5,362 nucleotides of DNA, taken from positions 1 through 5,362 of the forward strand of contig JBBDXI010000038.1 in NCBI GenBank assembly GCA_040902425.1, in the 5' to 3' direction. Below the pieces are notes generated by a model that did not search any database, had not been told where the DNA came from, and was given only the letters and a program-made list of their open reading frames with translations. This DNA is from JBBDXI01 sp040902425. GTDB taxonomy: Bacteria; Planctomycetota; Phycisphaerae; Phycisphaerales; UBA1924. Below, piece after piece: positions 5,135 through 5,362 of the stretch (position 1 is the stretch's first letter; every line of letters begins with the position of its first letter). Both the position numbers and the translations under genes were made by a program.

Positions 5135-5362
5135 TCAGCCGCTGTGGTCCACGATGTCGAGGCAGCCGCCTTCGACGAGCGAGCGGAGCAGGGCGAGGGT
5201 CTGCGGGTCTTCGGGGCCGGCGGCGAGGAGGCCCCATTCGTGGGCGACCGTGAGCGCCTCGCGCGCGGTGGTGTCGCCCTCGAAATAGGCGAGGAGGGGC
5301 TCGTAGGCCGCGGCGTGCTGGAGGGGGATGGGGGTGCTGGGGGGTGTGCCGGGCGGTGGGGG
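5135..5362 (-). CDS. C-terminal 75 residues of an unrecognised protein (5' end beyond window)
   Basis: An open frame enters from the right edge and ends at TGA (complement of 5135-5137). It begins in a Pro-rich linker (PPPPGTPPSTPIPL) and then gives a compact, well-behaved segment: AAYEPLLAYFEGDTTAR, EALTVAHEWGLLAAG, PEDPQTLALLRSLVEGG and CLDIVDHSG. This looks like a small helical C-terminal domain. Codons are strongly C-ending, as in the other leftward genes, which supports real coding. It has no start in the window, so only the tail is visible. I do not recognise the family and no catalytic motif is evident. It lies 35 bases upstream of the hydrolase and is probably the preceding gene of the same transcript. 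Confidence 0.65.
   Translation of the reverse strand, partial: PPPPGTPPSTPIPLQHAAAYEPLLAYFEGDTTAREALTVAHEWGLLAAGPEDPQTLALLRSLVEGGCLDIVDHSG

Noticed and set aside
5100..5237. N-terminal extension of the hydrolase to the ATG at 5237
   Set aside because: Residues are Arg/Pro-rich shadow of the overlapping right-end gene, whose own frame has better coding character; the GTG at 5099 fits the fold's first strand.

Overview
The window is a high-GC bacterial chromosome segment carrying six coding sequences. Five are supported in full and one runs off the right edge. A possible seventh is only a tail at the left edge. The best taxonomic guess is Planctomycetota, probably Phycisphaerae. This is inference from three things: a short N-terminal CxxC...CPEC zinc ribbon followed by one transmembrane helix, a lipoprotein built from DUF11-like repeats, and dispersed palindromes of the GTGGCAC[A/G]GGC type. 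No rRNA, tRNA, CRISPR array, transposase or phage gene was seen.

Layout: two genes run rightward. The first is an exported tandem SRPBCC (AHSA1-like) protein (47-1147). The second is a zinc-ribbon membrane protein (about 1201-1851). They converge on four leftward genes. A GC-rich stem-loop region (about 1854-1960) separates the two convergent sets. The leftward genes, read from the right, are: the C-terminal 75 residues of an unrecognised Pro-rich protein (5135-5362), a small alpha/beta hydrolase (4425-5099), a DinB-family metal-binding four-helix protein (3866-4402), and, after a spacer of about 270 bases, a lipoprotein of four Ig-like DUF11-type repeats (1965-3593). The three rightmost leftward genes are 22-35 bases apart and look like one transcription unit. 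The lipoprotein gene is spaced as a separate unit.

The most interesting non-coding features are two palindromes that share their ends (1152-1174 and 1927-1960). They sit at the two borders of the zinc-ribbon gene and look like two members of one dispersed repeat family. The plus strand is strongly G-rich over most of the window, so rightward genes prefer G-ending codons and leftward genes prefer C-ending codons. This asymmetry fades over the hydrolase gene, which may be a more recent arrival. A hairpin overlaps the likely ribosome-binding site of the DUF11 lipoprotein.

I see no defence system, biosynthetic cluster or other clearly new system. The genes look like chromosomal housekeeping or accessory functions with no obvious shared pathway.
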